Shown piece after piece: positions 18,317-26,896 of a stretch of 64,000 bases of DNA. A program made the translations under genes and the position numbers. The DNA comes from Pseudorhizobium banfieldiae (lineage in GTDB: Bacteria; Pseudomonadota; Alphaproteobacteria; Rhizobiales; Rhizobiaceae): assembly GCF_000967425.1 (NCBI RefSeq), contig NZ_FO082820.1, forward strand, positions 1,612,001 to 1,676,000, read 5' to 3'. Under the pieces are notes generated by a model that saw only the letters and a program-made list of their open reading frames with translations, ran no database searches and was not told the origin of the DNA. Positions within the stretch are counted from its first letter, which is position 1. Every line of letters begins with the position of its first letter.

Positions 18317-19333
18317 ATGAGCGTGAGCGGCCTGCCATTCGACGACTTCCGCACCCTCCTGCAGAACCTGCCCGGCCCCGATTCCCGGGCGCTGGTCGCC
18401 GCACGCGAGCGGGATGCGCAACTGACGAAGCCGCCGGGTTCGCTCGGCCGGCTGGAAGAAATCGCCATGTGGCTGGCGGCCTGGACGGGACGTCCCCCGG
18501 CGGTGACACGTCCGCTGGTGGCGATCTTCGCCGGAAACCATGGCGTCACGAAGCACGGCATCACGCCGTTCCCGCCCTCGGTGACACAGCAGATGGTCGA
18601 GAACTTCGCCGCGGGCGGCGCGGCGATCAACCAGATCTGCGTTACCCATGACCTCGGACTGAAGATCTTCGACCTGGCGCTCGACTACCCCACGGGTGAC
18701 ATCACCTGCGAGGCGGCACTTTCGGAGCGCGACTGTGCCGCCACCATGGCCTTCGGAATGGAAGCGATCGCGGGAGGGACCGACCTCCTGTGCATCGGCG
18801 AAATGGGGATCGGAAACACGACGATCGCGGCCGCCATCAACCTCGCCCTCTACGGTGGAGAGGCAGAGGACTGGGTGGGGCCGGGGACCGGCTCGCACGG
18901 CGTCCAGATGGAGCGGAAGATCCAGGCGGTGAAGACGGCCGTGGAGTTCCACAAGGATCATCTCAAGGATCCGCTCGAGGTTCTGCGGCGGCTGGGCGGG
19001 CGGGAGATCGCCGCCATCGCCGGCGCGATCCTGGCGGCGCGCGTCGAGAAGATACCGGTGCTGCTCGACGGCTATGTCGTGACGGCGGCGGCGTCCATCC
19101 TGAAGGCGGCCAATCCCTCCGCCCTTGATCACTGCCTGATCGGCCATGTCTCGGCTGAACCGGGCCATCTGAAGGCGGTGGAGAAGCTCGGGAAGACACC
19201 ACTGCTCGCGCTCGGCATGCGGCTCGGCGAGGGTACCGGGGCAGCCCTTGCCGCAGGCATCGTCAAGTCTGCGGCTGCCTGCCATTCCGGAATGGCGACC
19301 TTTGCCCAGGCGGGCGTGAGCGCGGGGAACTGA
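18317..19333 (+). CDS. cobT: Nicotinate-nucleotide-dimethylbenzimidazole phosphoribosyltransferase
   Basis: A 338-residue cytosolic enzyme (CobU in P. denitrificans naming). It transfers phosphoribose from nicotinate mononucleotide to dimethylbenzimidazole, giving alpha-ribazole phosphate for the lower ligand of cobalamin. Conserved stretches include LTKPPGSLGRLEEIA, FAGNHGVTKHG, IGEMGIGNTTIA and the C-terminal GMRLGEGTGAALA, whose Glu is the catalytic base in the family. The start at 18317 gives the usual length; the frame upstream overlaps cobS. It is divergent from cobS across 102 bases, too short for a cobalamin riboswitch. The diacylglycerol kinase gene follows within 2 bases. Confidence 0.95.
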   Translation: MSVSGLPFDDFRTLLQNLPGPDSRALVAARERDAQLTKPPGSLGRLEEIAMWLAAWTGRPPAVTRPLVAIFAGNHGVTKHGITPFPPSVTQQMVENFAAGGAAINQICVTHDLGLKIFDLALDYPTGDITCEAALSERDCAATMAFGMEAIAGGTDLLCIGEMGIGNTTIAAAINLALYGGEAEDWVGPGTGSHGVQMERKIQAVKTAVEFHKDHLKDPLEVLRRLGGREIAAIAGAILAARVEKIPVLLDGYVVTAAASILKAANPSALDHCLIGHVSAEPGHLKAVEKLGKTPLLALGMRLGEGTGAALAAGIVKSAAACHSGMATFAQAGVSAGN

Positions 19334-19335
19334 CC

Positions 19336-19731
19336 TTGGAGAAGGCGCCGCAGGAAAGTGGGATCCGCAAGGCGAGCGGGCCGCGGCGCGTGCTGGCGGC
19401 AACGCGTTACTCGCTGCAAGGACTGGTGCGACTGTGGGGTGAAGAGGCGTTTCGAACCGAGGTCGTCGCCTTCGCCCTCGGGCTGCTGCTGTTCGTCTTC
19501 ATCGGCGCAGAACCCTATCAATACCTGATCTTCGTCATCCTGATGCTGCTCCTCTTCTGCGTTGAGGCGTTGAACACGGCGATCGAGGAACTCGTCGACC
19601 GAATCTCGCCCGAGATTTCCACCGTCGGCCGGCATGCGAAGGATCTGGGCTCGTTCGCGGTCTTCTGCCTCTTGTGCGTGAACGGCCTGTTTGTGCTGTG
19701 GTGCCTGTATGACAGGCTGTGGCAGGGTTGA
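19336..19731 (+). CDS. dgkA: Diacylglycerol kinase
   Basis: A 131-residue inner-membrane enzyme that phosphorylates diacylglycerol to phosphatidate, recycling lipid released during periplasmic glucan modification. Three hydrophobic helices are present, with catalytic motif EALNTAIEELVDRISPE and HAKDLGSFAVF as in prokaryotic DgkA. Start is TTG at 19336, two bases after the cobT stop, implying translational coupling. The linkage to cobT looks like genomic convenience rather than pathway. Length is normal for the family. Confidence 0.93.
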   Translation: MEKAPQESGIRKASGPRRVLAATRYSLQGLVRLWGEEAFRTEVVAFALGLLLFVFIGAEPYQYLIFVILMLLLFCVEALNTAIEELVDRISPEISTVGRHAKDLGSFAVFCLLCVNGLFVLWCLYDRLWQG

Positions 19732-19793
19732 ACTCGTAATACGAGTATATTGACTAATTGTTCCCAAAAGTTGTATTTTGCGTTCATACAACT
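19732..19793. promoter_or_regulatory. AT-rich region with two inverted repeats before membrane protein gene
   Basis: ACTCGT/ACGAGT (19732-19737 and 19741-19746) begins right after the dgkA stop, and AGTTGTA/TACAACT (19769-19775 and 19787-19793) ends 11 bases before the next ATG. The stretch is clearly AT-richer than its flanks and probably carries the promoter; the repeats may be operators. Confidence 0.4.
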
Positions 19794-19804
19794 GAGGGCC
19801 GGTC

Positions 19805-20851
19805 ATGTTTCGCATTTTCATGAGGCGGTGGATAACTGACCGGCAAACGCGCAGGCGTGACCAGTATGCAGCCTTGCTGGCGATTGTTGGATTGCTCTGC
19901 GCCCTCCTTACGCTCACCTTCATGATACTCTCCCAATTTCCGGGACGGTTCGGTGCGGTGGGATTGGGCGGCGTCATTCTCTTTGCCGCTGCCGCCGCCG
20001 GCGGTGGGCTCGGCTTCCTCTTTTCGGTCCCACGCGTCCTTTCTACCGGATTGGCCGGCCCGAATGGCGCCGATCGGAAGGAGGGTGAGGGGAAGGAGGT
20101 CAAGGCTGATCGGCTTCTGGGGTCCAATACCAACCTTGAACGGATTTCCGAATGGCTGACGACGATGATCGTCGGGGTGGGGCTCAGTCAGATCACGTCG
20201 GTGGGCGAACATATGGCCGCCTTGACCGCATTTCTGGCTGGACATCATGATTCGACGACGCTCGCCGCGGCGGGACCCTTCATTCTGATTGTCGGGTTGG
20301 TGGGAGGCTTCATCTTCCTCTATCTCTACACAAGGTTGTACCTTTCGCCGCTTTTCCTCTACGTCGAGACGCTGATAAGCAAGCCCGGTCAGGAAGAGGT
20401 GCCCACTCAGGAAGATAGGATTAGGACGCTCGCCAGGGAGCTTTCGGAGAAGACGGGCGCGTCATTCTTTCGGTACATCGCGGATCGCGATTCCATCTCA
20501 CTGGACAACACGATGCATGTGCTCTCCGCCCTCTTGTACGAGGACGACGGATACCGCACGGTGTTGGAGATCGGCGATGAACTTGAGGAGACTCTGGCAG
20601 CCGAGATGCCGCGCTTTTGGTATATCATGGCGGCTGCAAACGGGCAGCTTCATCATCAACTTCTTTCTCGTGGCGAAGCGAAACCTGAGCTGGAGGACGC
20701 TCGCAAGGCAGTACTCAAGGCCAGTCAAATGGCCGTGTCGCTGGACCCGAACTACAAGCGCCGCCTTCTCGAACTGAGCAGGCCGGGCTCAAGGGACGAT
20801 GATCTGCAGGACTTCACAGACGACCCGGACTTCAAGAAGATCGTACGCTAA
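19805..20851 (+). CDS. Unrecognised membrane protein with conserved NTNLERISEWLT module
   Basis: A 348-residue protein I do not recognise as a named family. Residues 20-75 hold two hydrophobic segments ending GGGLGFLFSVPRVL; then a charged linker, SNTNLERISEWLTTMIVGVGL, and two more hydrophobic segments to residue 180. The C-terminal half is soluble and mostly helical, with possible helical-repeat character (DDGYRTVLEIGDELEETLAAEM, KAVLKASQMAVSLDPNYKRRL). From memory, a similar FLFGIPR/NTNLE-ISDWLT module occurs in varied uncharacterised bacterial membrane proteins, some with effector or YEATS-type domains. Codon use is slightly less GC-biased than neighbours and the promoter region is AT-rich, suggesting an accessory gene. 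Confidence 0.7.
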   Translation: MFRIFMRRWITDRQTRRRDQYAALLAIVGLLCALLTLTFMILSQFPGRFGAVGLGGVILFAAAAAGGGLGFLFSVPRVLSTGLAGPNGADRKEGEGKEVKADRLLGSNTNLERISEWLTTMIVGVGLSQITSVGEHMAALTAFLAGHHDSTTLAAAGPFILIVGLVGGFIFLYLYTRLYLSPLFLYVETLISKPGQEEVPTQEDRIRTLARELSEKTGASFFRYIADRDSISLDNTMHVLSALLYEDDGYRTVLEIGDELEETLAAEMPRFWYIMAAANGQLHHQLLSRGEAKPELEDARKAVLKASQMAVSLDPNYKRRLLELSRPGSRDDDLQDFTDDPDFKKIVR

Positions 20852-20856
20852 ATTGC

Positions 20857-22398
20857 TCAGGCAAACGTCTTGCGCCGTCGCTCCACCGGAGCCGTATCCT
20901 CCACCGCCGGCAGGCTCTGCAGGATACGGGTGGCCGGGAGGATGGCGATGGCCTCCGTTCCCTCGCGCAGCTTCGAGCGCAACACGAACTGGCCGTCGTG
21001 CTTGGCAAGGATCGCCTGGACGATCGGCAGGCCGAGGCCGGTTCCCTGTTCGGCGCTCTTGATGGCGATGGAGCCCTGGCCGAAGGCGGAGAGGACGACC
21101 GGGATCTCCTCCTCGGGTATGCCGGGACCGTTGTCCTTGACCGCAACATATTGGCCGCCGCCCGCCGTCCAGCCCACCTTCACGGTGATCTCGCCGCCCT
21201 GCGTGGTGAACTTCACCGCATTGGACAGGAGGTTGAGGACAACCTGGCGGATGGCCTTCTCGTCTGCCCATATCTGCGGCAGCGTGGGTTCGAACTGCTC
21301 GTGGATCACGATGCTCTTCGTGCTGGCCCGCAACTGCACCATGCCGATGCAATCCTCCGCGATGTCGAGCAGCGAGAGCGCTTCCTCGTTGAGTTCGTAG
21401 CGTCCCGCCTCGATGCGCGAGAGGTCGAGGATTTCGTTGATCAGGTTGAGGAGATGCTCGCCCGACCGGTGGATGTCGGCGGCATATTCGCGGTAGGTCG
21501 GATTGGAGAGGGGGCCGAGCAATTCGGAATTCATCACCTCCGAGAAGCCGAGAATGGCGTTGAGCGGCGTGCGCAACTCGTGCGACATGGTGGCGAGGAA
21601 GCGGGACTTCGCCAGATTGGCGTCCTCGGCGCGGCGGCGGGCTTCGTCCGACATCGATTTGGCCACTTCCAGCTCGGCGATCAGGTCGTCCTTCTCCGAC
21701 TGGTAGGACATCAGGGTCAGGTTCGATCGATATTGCCGCTGGGAGATGTAGTGGAAGAAGACGACGGCGATGGCCGCCATGGCCGTCATGCCGATGTCCA
21801 GCGGATGGCGCGACAGGAACGCGGTGACCAGCGGGGTTCCCACCAGCGGCAGAAAGCCGAACAGGACGCCCTGGCGGAGCATGACGCTGTTCATCGCGCT
21901 GATCGAGATGGCCACGAGAAGGGCCATTCCCTGGTAGAAGTAGTAGCCGTCGCCGGAGCAGCTCGTGCAATCCTGCAAGGCGAACACCGCCCAGCCGACG
22001 CCGATGAGGATCTGGCCGATCAGCAGACGACGATGCCATTTTGCGGTATCGGCCGCAGTGATCTCGATCCGGCTCGCGCGCCGCGCAATCAGAATGTTGA
22101 TGGCGTGGACGCTGAGCGCCAGCAGGGCCCAGCCAAAGAGGTTGGCAGTCGGGTTGATGTAGAGCCCGACGGCGGTGACGATGGCGACGAAGAAGGGCGT
22201 GACCAGCGCGCCTTGCAGGACCGTGTTGACGTGCATGGCGAGCACGTCGCGGTCAAAGGCGGACGCATTGCGCCCCGTCGACTGCAAACGTTCACGGGTC
22301 GCGCGGACGGTCTTCGACACCGCCTTGTTGCGGTGGCTGCGAGACAGGTCGACGATGTTCTTGTCCGCCGAGGCGCTTGCGCCGTTACTCATGACCAC
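20857..22398 (-). CDS. Sensor histidine kinase, PleC/DivJ/PdhS-like
   Basis: A 513-residue inner-membrane kinase. Residues about 60-230 carry six hydrophobic segments with no known sensor domain. A short coiled coil leads into HisKA with H-box SHELRTPLNAILGFSEVM, then HATPase_c with N-box VVLNLLSNAVKFT, G1 KDNGPGIPEEEIP and G2 GTGLGLPIV. The H-box and following LSRIEAGRYEL resemble kinases of the PleC/DivJ/PdhS group that act on DivK in alpha-proteobacterial cell-cycle control; this is resemblance only. No response regulator is adjacent. Two Met codons (22398, 22392) are possible starts. Confidence 0.9.
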   Translation of the reverse strand: MVMSNGASASADKNIVDLSRSHRNKAVSKTVRATRERLQSTGRNASAFDRDVLAMHVNTVLQGALVTPFFVAIVTAVGLYINPTANLFGWALLALSVHAINILIARRASRIEITAADTAKWHRRLLIGQILIGVGWAVFALQDCTSCSGDGYYFYQGMALLVAISISAMNSVMLRQGVLFGFLPLVGTPLVTAFLSRHPLDIGMTAMAAIAVVFFHYISQRQYRSNLTLMSYQSEKDDLIAELEVAKSMSDEARRRAEDANLAKSRFLATMSHELRTPLNAILGFSEVMNSELLGPLSNPTYREYAADIHRSGEHLLNLINEILDLSRIEAGRYELNEEALSLLDIAEDCIGMVQLRASTKSIVIHEQFEPTLPQIWADEKAIRQVVLNLLSNAVKFTTQGGEITVKVGWTAGGGQYVAVKDNGPGIPEEEIPVVLSAFGQGSIAIKSAEQGTGLGLPIVQAILAKHDGQFVLRSKLREGTEAIAILPATRILQSLPAVEDTAPVERRRKTFA

Positions 22399-22513
22399 TG
22401 GATAGATGTCCCCGATGGTTGAGACCCTAGGCGGGAAACCTTAAGAAGATACTGCCGGGCAAGGTTTCGTTTGCCATTTTCCTGAAGGGTCTGTTGGTGA
22501 TTGGGGCGGGATC

Positions 22514-23080
22514 GTGACGCGGATTTACCGGAAGCTGAGGGATGCCGGGCTTCTGCTCGCGCTGGTATTCCTCGGCGCGCTTGTCGCCGCGCGGCTGGAA
22601 GACAGCGCGGCCGTCTCGATCGGAGGACCATTCGTCGCGATAGATGGCGATACATTGGCGGTTGGCGCGGAGCGCCTGCGCCTGCACGGGCTCGATGCAC
22701 CGGAGGTCCGGCAGACCTGCACGGATCGCCGGGGCCAAGACTGGCGCTGCGGCGAGGAGGCAAGAGCGACCCTTGAGCGCCTTACTTCTGCCGCCTCCGT
22801 CGTGTGCAGCGGGTCCGAGCGCGACCGCTATGATCGGCTTCTGGTGGCCTGCCGCGACGGCGAACTGGATGTCAACGCCCGCATGGTGGCTTTGGGCCTT
22901 GCGGTGGCGTCCGGCAATTACGCGTCCGAGGAAGCGCAGGCGCAGGAAAACGGCGAGGGCGTCTGGGCCGGAGAGTTCGAGCGCCCGCGCGACTGGCGGG
23001 TAAGACATGGGGTGATGGATGATCCGAGCGCGGCAGAGGGTATCCTTGCATGGCTGAAGGGATGGCTGGGGCTGAACTGA
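22514..23080 (+). CDS. Thermonuclease (SNase)-family protein, exported or membrane-anchored
   Basis: A 188-residue protein with an N-terminal hydrophobic segment (residues 10-26) that is a signal peptide or anchor. The staphylococcal nuclease fold follows: AIDGDTLAV, RLRLHGLDAPEVRQTC, RDRYDRLLVACRDGELDVNARMVALGLAV. The Arg and Asp of RLHGLDAPE and the Asp of DGDTL are in catalytic or calcium-binding positions. Start codon is GTG. It overlaps the next gene by 31 bases in another frame, so the two are co-transcribed and probably coupled. Confidence 0.85.
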   Translation: MTRIYRKLRDAGLLLALVFLGALVAARLEDSAAVSIGGPFVAIDGDTLAVGAERLRLHGLDAPEVRQTCTDRRGQDWRCGEEARATLERLTSAASVVCSGSERDRYDRLLVACRDGELDVNARMVALGLAVASGNYASEEAQAQENGEGVWAGEFERPRDWRVRHGVMDDPSAAEGILAWLKGWLGLN

Positions 23081-23730
23081 CGGAGCAGTTGGCCGCTTCC
23101 GGGCAGGGTGACGGGCTTGAGGGCTTGCGGGCCGCCATCCGCATCTGCCGGCTCTGCCGCGATGCGCCGGCCCGCGGCCCGCAGGATTGCCTGCCGCATG
23201 AGCCTCGACCGGTTGCGGTTCTGTCTCGGACAGCGCGCATCCTGATCGCCGGTCAGGCGCCCGGTCTGCGGGTTCACGAAAGCGGCCTTCCCTTCAACGA
23301 TGCGTCGGGAGACCGTTTGCGATCCTGGCTCGGCGTCGGCAGGGACGAGTTCTACGACCCTGATCGCTTCGCGATCGTGCCGATGGGATTCTGCTTTCCG
23401 GGATATGATGGCAAGGGCAGCGACCTGCCGCCGCGCCGCGAATGCGCGCCGCTGTGGCGGCAGCCGGTAATGGACGCAATGCCCCAGATCGAACTGATCC
23501 TGACGATCGGTCAGTACGCCCAGGCCTGGCACTTGGGAGCGAGGCGGAAGAAGGGCATGACGGAAACGGTCCGCAATTGGCGGGAGTATTACTTCGCGAA
23601 CCAGGCACCGCGCATCCTGCCGCTCCCGCATCCGAGCTGGCGCAATACCGGCTGGCTGAGGCGTAATCCCTGGTTTGAGGCCGATGTCCTGCCGGTGTTG
23701 AAGCAGGATGTGGATAGACTGATACGTTAA
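23050..23730 (+). CDS. Uracil-DNA glycosylase superfamily protein
   Basis: A 226-residue protein of the UDG superfamily. An N-terminal CRLCRDAP cysteine pair, then ARILIAGQAPGLRVHESGLPFND matches the motif-A region (GxxPG), and LPLPHPSWRNTGWLRRNPW matches motif B (HPSxRN). Proteins of this type are often annotated as UDG-family without proof of uracil excision; the usual catalytic Asp/Asn of GQDPYH is replaced by Ala-Pro (GQAPG), as in family 4/5-like relatives. The first ATG at 23050 overlaps the nuclease gene; ATG 23062 is also possible. Confidence 0.82.
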   Translation: MAEGMAGAELTEQLAASGQGDGLEGLRAAIRICRLCRDAPARGPQDCLPHEPRPVAVLSRTARILIAGQAPGLRVHESGLPFNDASGDRLRSWLGVGRDEFYDPDRFAIVPMGFCFPGYDGKGSDLPPRRECAPLWRQPVMDAMPQIELILTIGQYAQAWHLGARRKKGMTETVRNWREYYFANQAPRILPLPHPSWRNTGWLRRNPWFEADVLPVLKQDVDRLIR

Positions 23731-23796
23731 AACAATTTACGCCTGTTCGTGCTAAAAGGACCCATGCAGGAGAAAAGCATTTCGAAGGACCGTATA

Positions 23797-24282
23797 ATGG
23801 ACCGCCTTGACCGCAAAATCCTCCGTATCCTTCAGGAAGACTCGACGCTCGCCGTCGCGGATCTTGCCAAGAAGGTGGGCCTGTCCACCACGCCGTGCTG
23901 GCGCCGCATCCAGCGGATGGAGGAGGAGGGCGTGATCCGCCGCCGCGTGGCGCTGCTCGATCCCGTCAAGGTCAACACCAAAGTCACCGTCTTCGTCTCG
24001 ATTCGTACGGCCAGCCATTCGATCGAATGGCTGAAGCGCTTCTCGGAAGTCGTCGTGGACTTTCCCGAGGTCGTAGAGTTCTATCGCATGAGCGGGGATG
24101 TCGACTATCTGCTGCGCGTGGTGGTGCCGGATATCGCCGCCTATGACGCCTTCTACAAGCGCCTGATCGCCCGCATCGAAATCCGTGACGTGTCTTCCGC
24201 CTTCGCGATGGAGCAGATCAAGTACACGACCGAACTGCCGCTCGACTACATGATCCTCGATCAGAAGTCAGGCGACGACTGA
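23797..24282 (+). CDS. Lrp/AsnC-family transcriptional regulator
   Basis: A 161-residue regulator. MDRLDRKILRILQEDSTLAV and DLAKKVGLSTTPCWRRIQRME form the Lrp/AsnC helix-turn-helix; the rest is a RAM/ACT-like ligand domain with VVVDFPEVVEFYRMSGDVDYLL and a C-terminal TTELPLDYMI. Such proteins respond to amino acids. The start at 23797 is preferred because AAGGA lies 7 bases upstream and the family normally starts at this point; Met at 23764 and 23749 are in frame. No divergent target is present, and the downstream gene converges. Confidence 0.92.
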   Translation: MDRLDRKILRILQEDSTLAVADLAKKVGLSTTPCWRRIQRMEEEGVIRRRVALLDPVKVNTKVTVFVSIRTASHSIEWLKRFSEVVVDFPEVVEFYRMSGDVDYLLRVVVPDIAAYDAFYKRLIARIEIRDVSSAFAMEQIKYTTELPLDYMILDQKSGDD

Positions 24283-24284
24283 TC

Positions 24285-24974
24285 CTATTTCAGGCGAGCG
24301 AGGATCTTCTCGCTCGTCAACTCCCGCACCGCATCCTTGCCGATCCAGCGAGCGGTCCTGTCGTCGCCGGCGGAGAGCTTCTCCGCCACGGCGAGTGCCG
24401 GAGCATGACAGGCGCGGTTGCGCTTGCCGATATTGCGCAGGGTCCAGTTCACGGCCTTCTTGACGAAGTTGCGCGGGTCCGTCGCGTGGGCTTCGATCAG
24501 CGGCAGGTAGACGAGCAGATTGTCGTCCGGCTCCTGCTTGTTATGTACGGTCGCGCCGGCGATCATCGCGAAGGCGGTTCGACGTACATATTCGCGACCG
24601 TCCGCGGCGAACTCGGGAATCAGGTCCCGCCAGAACGTCGTCTGCGTGAAGAGGTCGGCCGCAGTGTCGACGATTTCCCAGGAATTGAAGTCGCCTGCCC
24701 AGGCCCATGCGTCTTCCTTCGTCAGCCGGGCAGGGTCAGCGGTGAGGATTGCAGCCATTCGGGCGTCGCGCAGACCAGTCCGCCAGAGCTCGAGCGCGCG
24801 TTCATGGTTTCGTTTCACCTGCCGGCCGACCGCCTGCATCTGCGGGGTCGTGATCCCGAGCGCGGTCGAGGTGTCGATCCCGTAGCGGGCCATGCCGGCA
24901 ATATTGGCCTCATTGCGCAGCGATTTCAGATGCGCAACGATCTCCTCGGCGGATGAGGATGGCGTGAGGGTCAT
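24285..24974 (-). CDS. DNA alkylation repair (AlkD-like) HEAT-repeat protein
   Basis: A 229-residue all-helical protein of the AlkD/AlkC glycosylase-like family: GMARYGIDTSTALGITTPQMQAV near the N-terminus, WAWAGDFNSWEIVDTAADLF in the middle, and NFVKKAVNWTLRNIGKRN toward the end. AlkD removes positively charged alkylated bases. The Trp, Asp and Arg positions expected for AlkD (near NSWEIVD and KKAVNWTLR) appear plausible. The start at 24974 overlaps the stop of the upstream dehydrogenase gene (ATGA), so they form an operon despite different functions. Confidence 0.85.
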   Translation of the reverse strand: MTLTPSSSAEEIVAHLKSLRNEANIAGMARYGIDTSTALGITTPQMQAVGRQVKRNHERALELWRTGLRDARMAAILTADPARLTKEDAWAWAGDFNSWEIVDTAADLFTQTTFWRDLIPEFAADGREYVRRTAFAMIAGATVHNKQEPDDNLLVYLPLIEAHATDPRNFVKKAVNWTLRNIGKRNRACHAPALAVAEKLSAGDDRTARWIGKDAVRELTSEKILARLK

Positions 24975-25840
24975 TTTTCCAGACGCGCGAGAAGCGACGA
25001 CGTGTCCCACCGGTTTCCGCCCATGGACTGGACGTCGCCGTAGAACTGGTCGACGAGGGCGGTGACTGGCAGCTTGGCGCCGTTGCGACGTGCTTCCGCG
25101 AGGACGATGCCGAGGTCCTTGCGCATCCAGTCGACGGCAAAGCCGAAGTCGTACTTGCCCTGGTTCATGGTCTTGTGCCGGTTCTCCATTTGCCAGGAGC
25201 CCGCCGCGCCCTTGGAGATGACGTCGACGACCTTCTCGATGTCCAGTCCGGCCTTCTTGCCGAAGTGAATCCCCTCGGCAAGACCCTGGACGAGCCCGGC
25301 AATGCAGATCTGGTTGATCATCTTGGTGAGCTGGCCGGCCCCGACCGGCCCCATCAGTCCGACCATGCGGGCATAGGCTTCGATCACCGGCTTGGCACGA
25401 TCGAAGACCCCCTGGTCGCCGCCACACATGACCGTGAGGACGCCATTCTCCGCGCCTGCCTGGCCGCCGGAGACGGGTGCGTCGATGAAGTCGATGCCCT
25501 TGGCCTTGGCGGCATCGGCAAGCTCGCGGGCGACTTCGGCGCTGGCAGTGGTGTTGTCGATCAGAATGGCGCCAGCCTTCATGCCGGCAATTGCGCCGGT
25601 ATCTCCGAGCGTGACGGAGCGGAGGTCGTCATCATTGCCGACGCAGGTGAAGACGAAGTCGGCATCCCTGGCGGCTTCGGCGGGAGTAGCGGCGGAGCGG
25701 CCACCATGCTTCTTCGTCCATTCCTCGGCCTTGGCTGCGGTGCGGTTGTAGACAGTGACGTCGTGGCCGCCCTTTTCCTTGAGATGCCCGGCCATCGGGA
25801 AACCCATTACGCCCAGACCGATGAATGCCACCTTCGCCAT
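24971..25840 (-). CDS. 3-Hydroxyisobutyrate dehydrogenase-like NAD(P)-dependent oxidoreductase
   Basis: A 289-residue beta-hydroxyacid dehydrogenase. MAKVAFIGLGVMGFPMAGHL is the Rossmann start with FIGLGxMG, DAPVSGGQAGAENGVLTVMCGG is the substrate-binding signature, and GQLTKMINQICIAGLVQGLAEG carries the catalytic Lys. Members oxidise 3-hydroxyisobutyrate, tartronate semialdehyde or related acids. No valine or glyoxylate genes lie beside it, so the substrate is uncertain. Coupled to the alkylation repair gene by a four-base overlap. Confidence 0.9.
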   Translation of the reverse strand: MAKVAFIGLGVMGFPMAGHLKEKGGHDVTVYNRTAAKAEEWTKKHGGRSAATPAEAARDADFVFTCVGNDDDLRSVTLGDTGAIAGMKAGAILIDNTTASAEVARELADAAKAKGIDFIDAPVSGGQAGAENGVLTVMCGGDQGVFDRAKPVIEAYARMVGLMGPVGAGQLTKMINQICIAGLVQGLAEGIHFGKKAGLDIEKVVDVISKGAAGSWQMENRHKTMNQGKYDFGFAVDWMRKDLGIVLAEARRNGAKLPVTALVDQFYGDVQSMGGNRWDTSSLLARLEK

Positions 25841-25901
25841 GTCGTCCTCCTCAACTGATTGATCCTTGAGACGTAGCGGAAACCCTGCAGAGCCTCAATG
25901 G

Positions 25902-26312
25902 CTAGAACGGCTTGACGACCGCCAGAAGCACGATCGCGACGACAGACACGAGTACGATCGGCATCCCCACCCGCACGAAAGCCGGGGGATCGAGATGCGG
26001 ATCGGCTTCCATGCGCCGCAGCCAGGCCGCCTGCATGCCGTGCAGTGCCGACAGCATCACGACGATGAGGAGCTTGAAGCCGAACCAGCCGGTCGCGTAC
26101 CAGCCGTACCAGATGGCCAGGATGATGCCGAAGAGCCATGCACCGCCCTCGGCAACCGTCGTGATCCTGCGGTCGAACGGGCGGACGGCGGCAATGACGC
26201 CGGTGCGGATCGTTGGCGGGACCATGGCGATGACGAAGGCGTTGACCAGCATCCCGCCGACCCAGACGATGTCGGAGATGATGTGGAGTGACTTGAGGAC
26301 GAAATAGAGCAT
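25902..26312 (-). CDS. CopD/HemJ-like small membrane protein
   Basis: A 136-residue protein with four hydrophobic helices. YFVLKSLHIISDIVWVGGML resembles the first helix of the CopD/HemJ-type superfamily, with conserved His in LHIISDIVWVGG and another in SALHGMQAAWLRR. Related proteins include HemJ protoporphyrinogen oxidase and DUF2269 proteins; this one cannot be assigned to either. It follows the DinB gene with a 2-base gap, so both are co-transcribed. Confidence 0.65.
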   Translation of the reverse strand: MLYFVLKSLHIISDIVWVGGMLVNAFVIAMVPPTIRTGVIAAVRPFDRRITTVAEGGAWLFGIILAIWYGWYATGWFGFKLLIVVMLSALHGMQAAWLRRMEADPHLDPPAFVRVGMPIVLVSVVAIVLLAVVKPF

Positions 26313-26314
26313 GG

Positions 26315-26875
26315 TCAGATCCAGATGAGGTTTTCGGTGAAGCCGAGTTCGGCAAAATCCTGCCGGCGCAATGCCTGTTCGGCCGGATCGGCGGGAAAGA
26401 ATTCGTCGAGCTGGGGCGGCCGGACGGAAGTGCCCGACAGCATGGCATGCACCTGGCCCCGGTGATGGATCTGGTGCTGGAAGAGGTGCAGCAGGATGCG
26501 GTCCGCCCGCTCGACCTGGACATGGCTTTCCCGCGGGATAAGCACCTCGGCTGCGAGCGTATCGCGGTCAAGCTGGCGACAGTGGTCGATCAGCCTGCGA
26601 TCGGCGGCCCGCTGCTCGCGTTCGAGGTCGAGGATGCGGGGGAAGGGAATCTCCGGGTCGAAGGCGGCGGCCCCGACACACTGGCCTTCCAGCGCGCTGA
26701 TGTAGAGCCAGTCGACCGTGAGGATGTGGTTGAGCGTGTGGATGATGGAGGGAAAGAAGCCCGTCCGCGGTGCGGCAAGTTCCTCCGGTGAAAGCATGCG
26801 GCAGGCGTTCATCAGCCGGTGATTGGCCCAGGCATTGTTGTAGGCCTGGGCGAGAAGGTAGCGCTGTGGCGTCAT
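26315..26875 (-). CDS. DinB-family protein
   Basis: A 186-residue protein. YNNAWANHRLMNACRML at the N-terminus, IIHTLNHILTVDWLYISALEG, and ILLHLFQHQIHHRGQVHAML carry the three His residues of the DinB four-helix metal-binding fold. DinB-superfamily proteins include thiol-dependent metalloenzymes, but most are uncharacterised. It lies in a run of minus-strand genes between the methyltransferase and CopD-like genes. Confidence 0.88.
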   Translation of the reverse strand: MTPQRYLLAQAYNNAWANHRLMNACRMLSPEELAAPRTGFFPSIIHTLNHILTVDWLYISALEGQCVGAAAFDPEIPFPRILDLEREQRAADRRLIDHCRQLDRDTLAAEVLIPRESHVQVERADRILLHLFQHQIHHRGQVHAMLSGTSVRPPQLDEFFPADPAEQALRRQDFAELGFTENLIWI

Positions 26876-26896
26876 GGGGTCCTCCCGGCGGAGACC

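Noticed and set aside
20998..22422. 474-residue plus-strand open frame opposite the histidine kinase
   Set aside because: No domain, typical antisense composition; the kinase motifs on the minus strand are complete.
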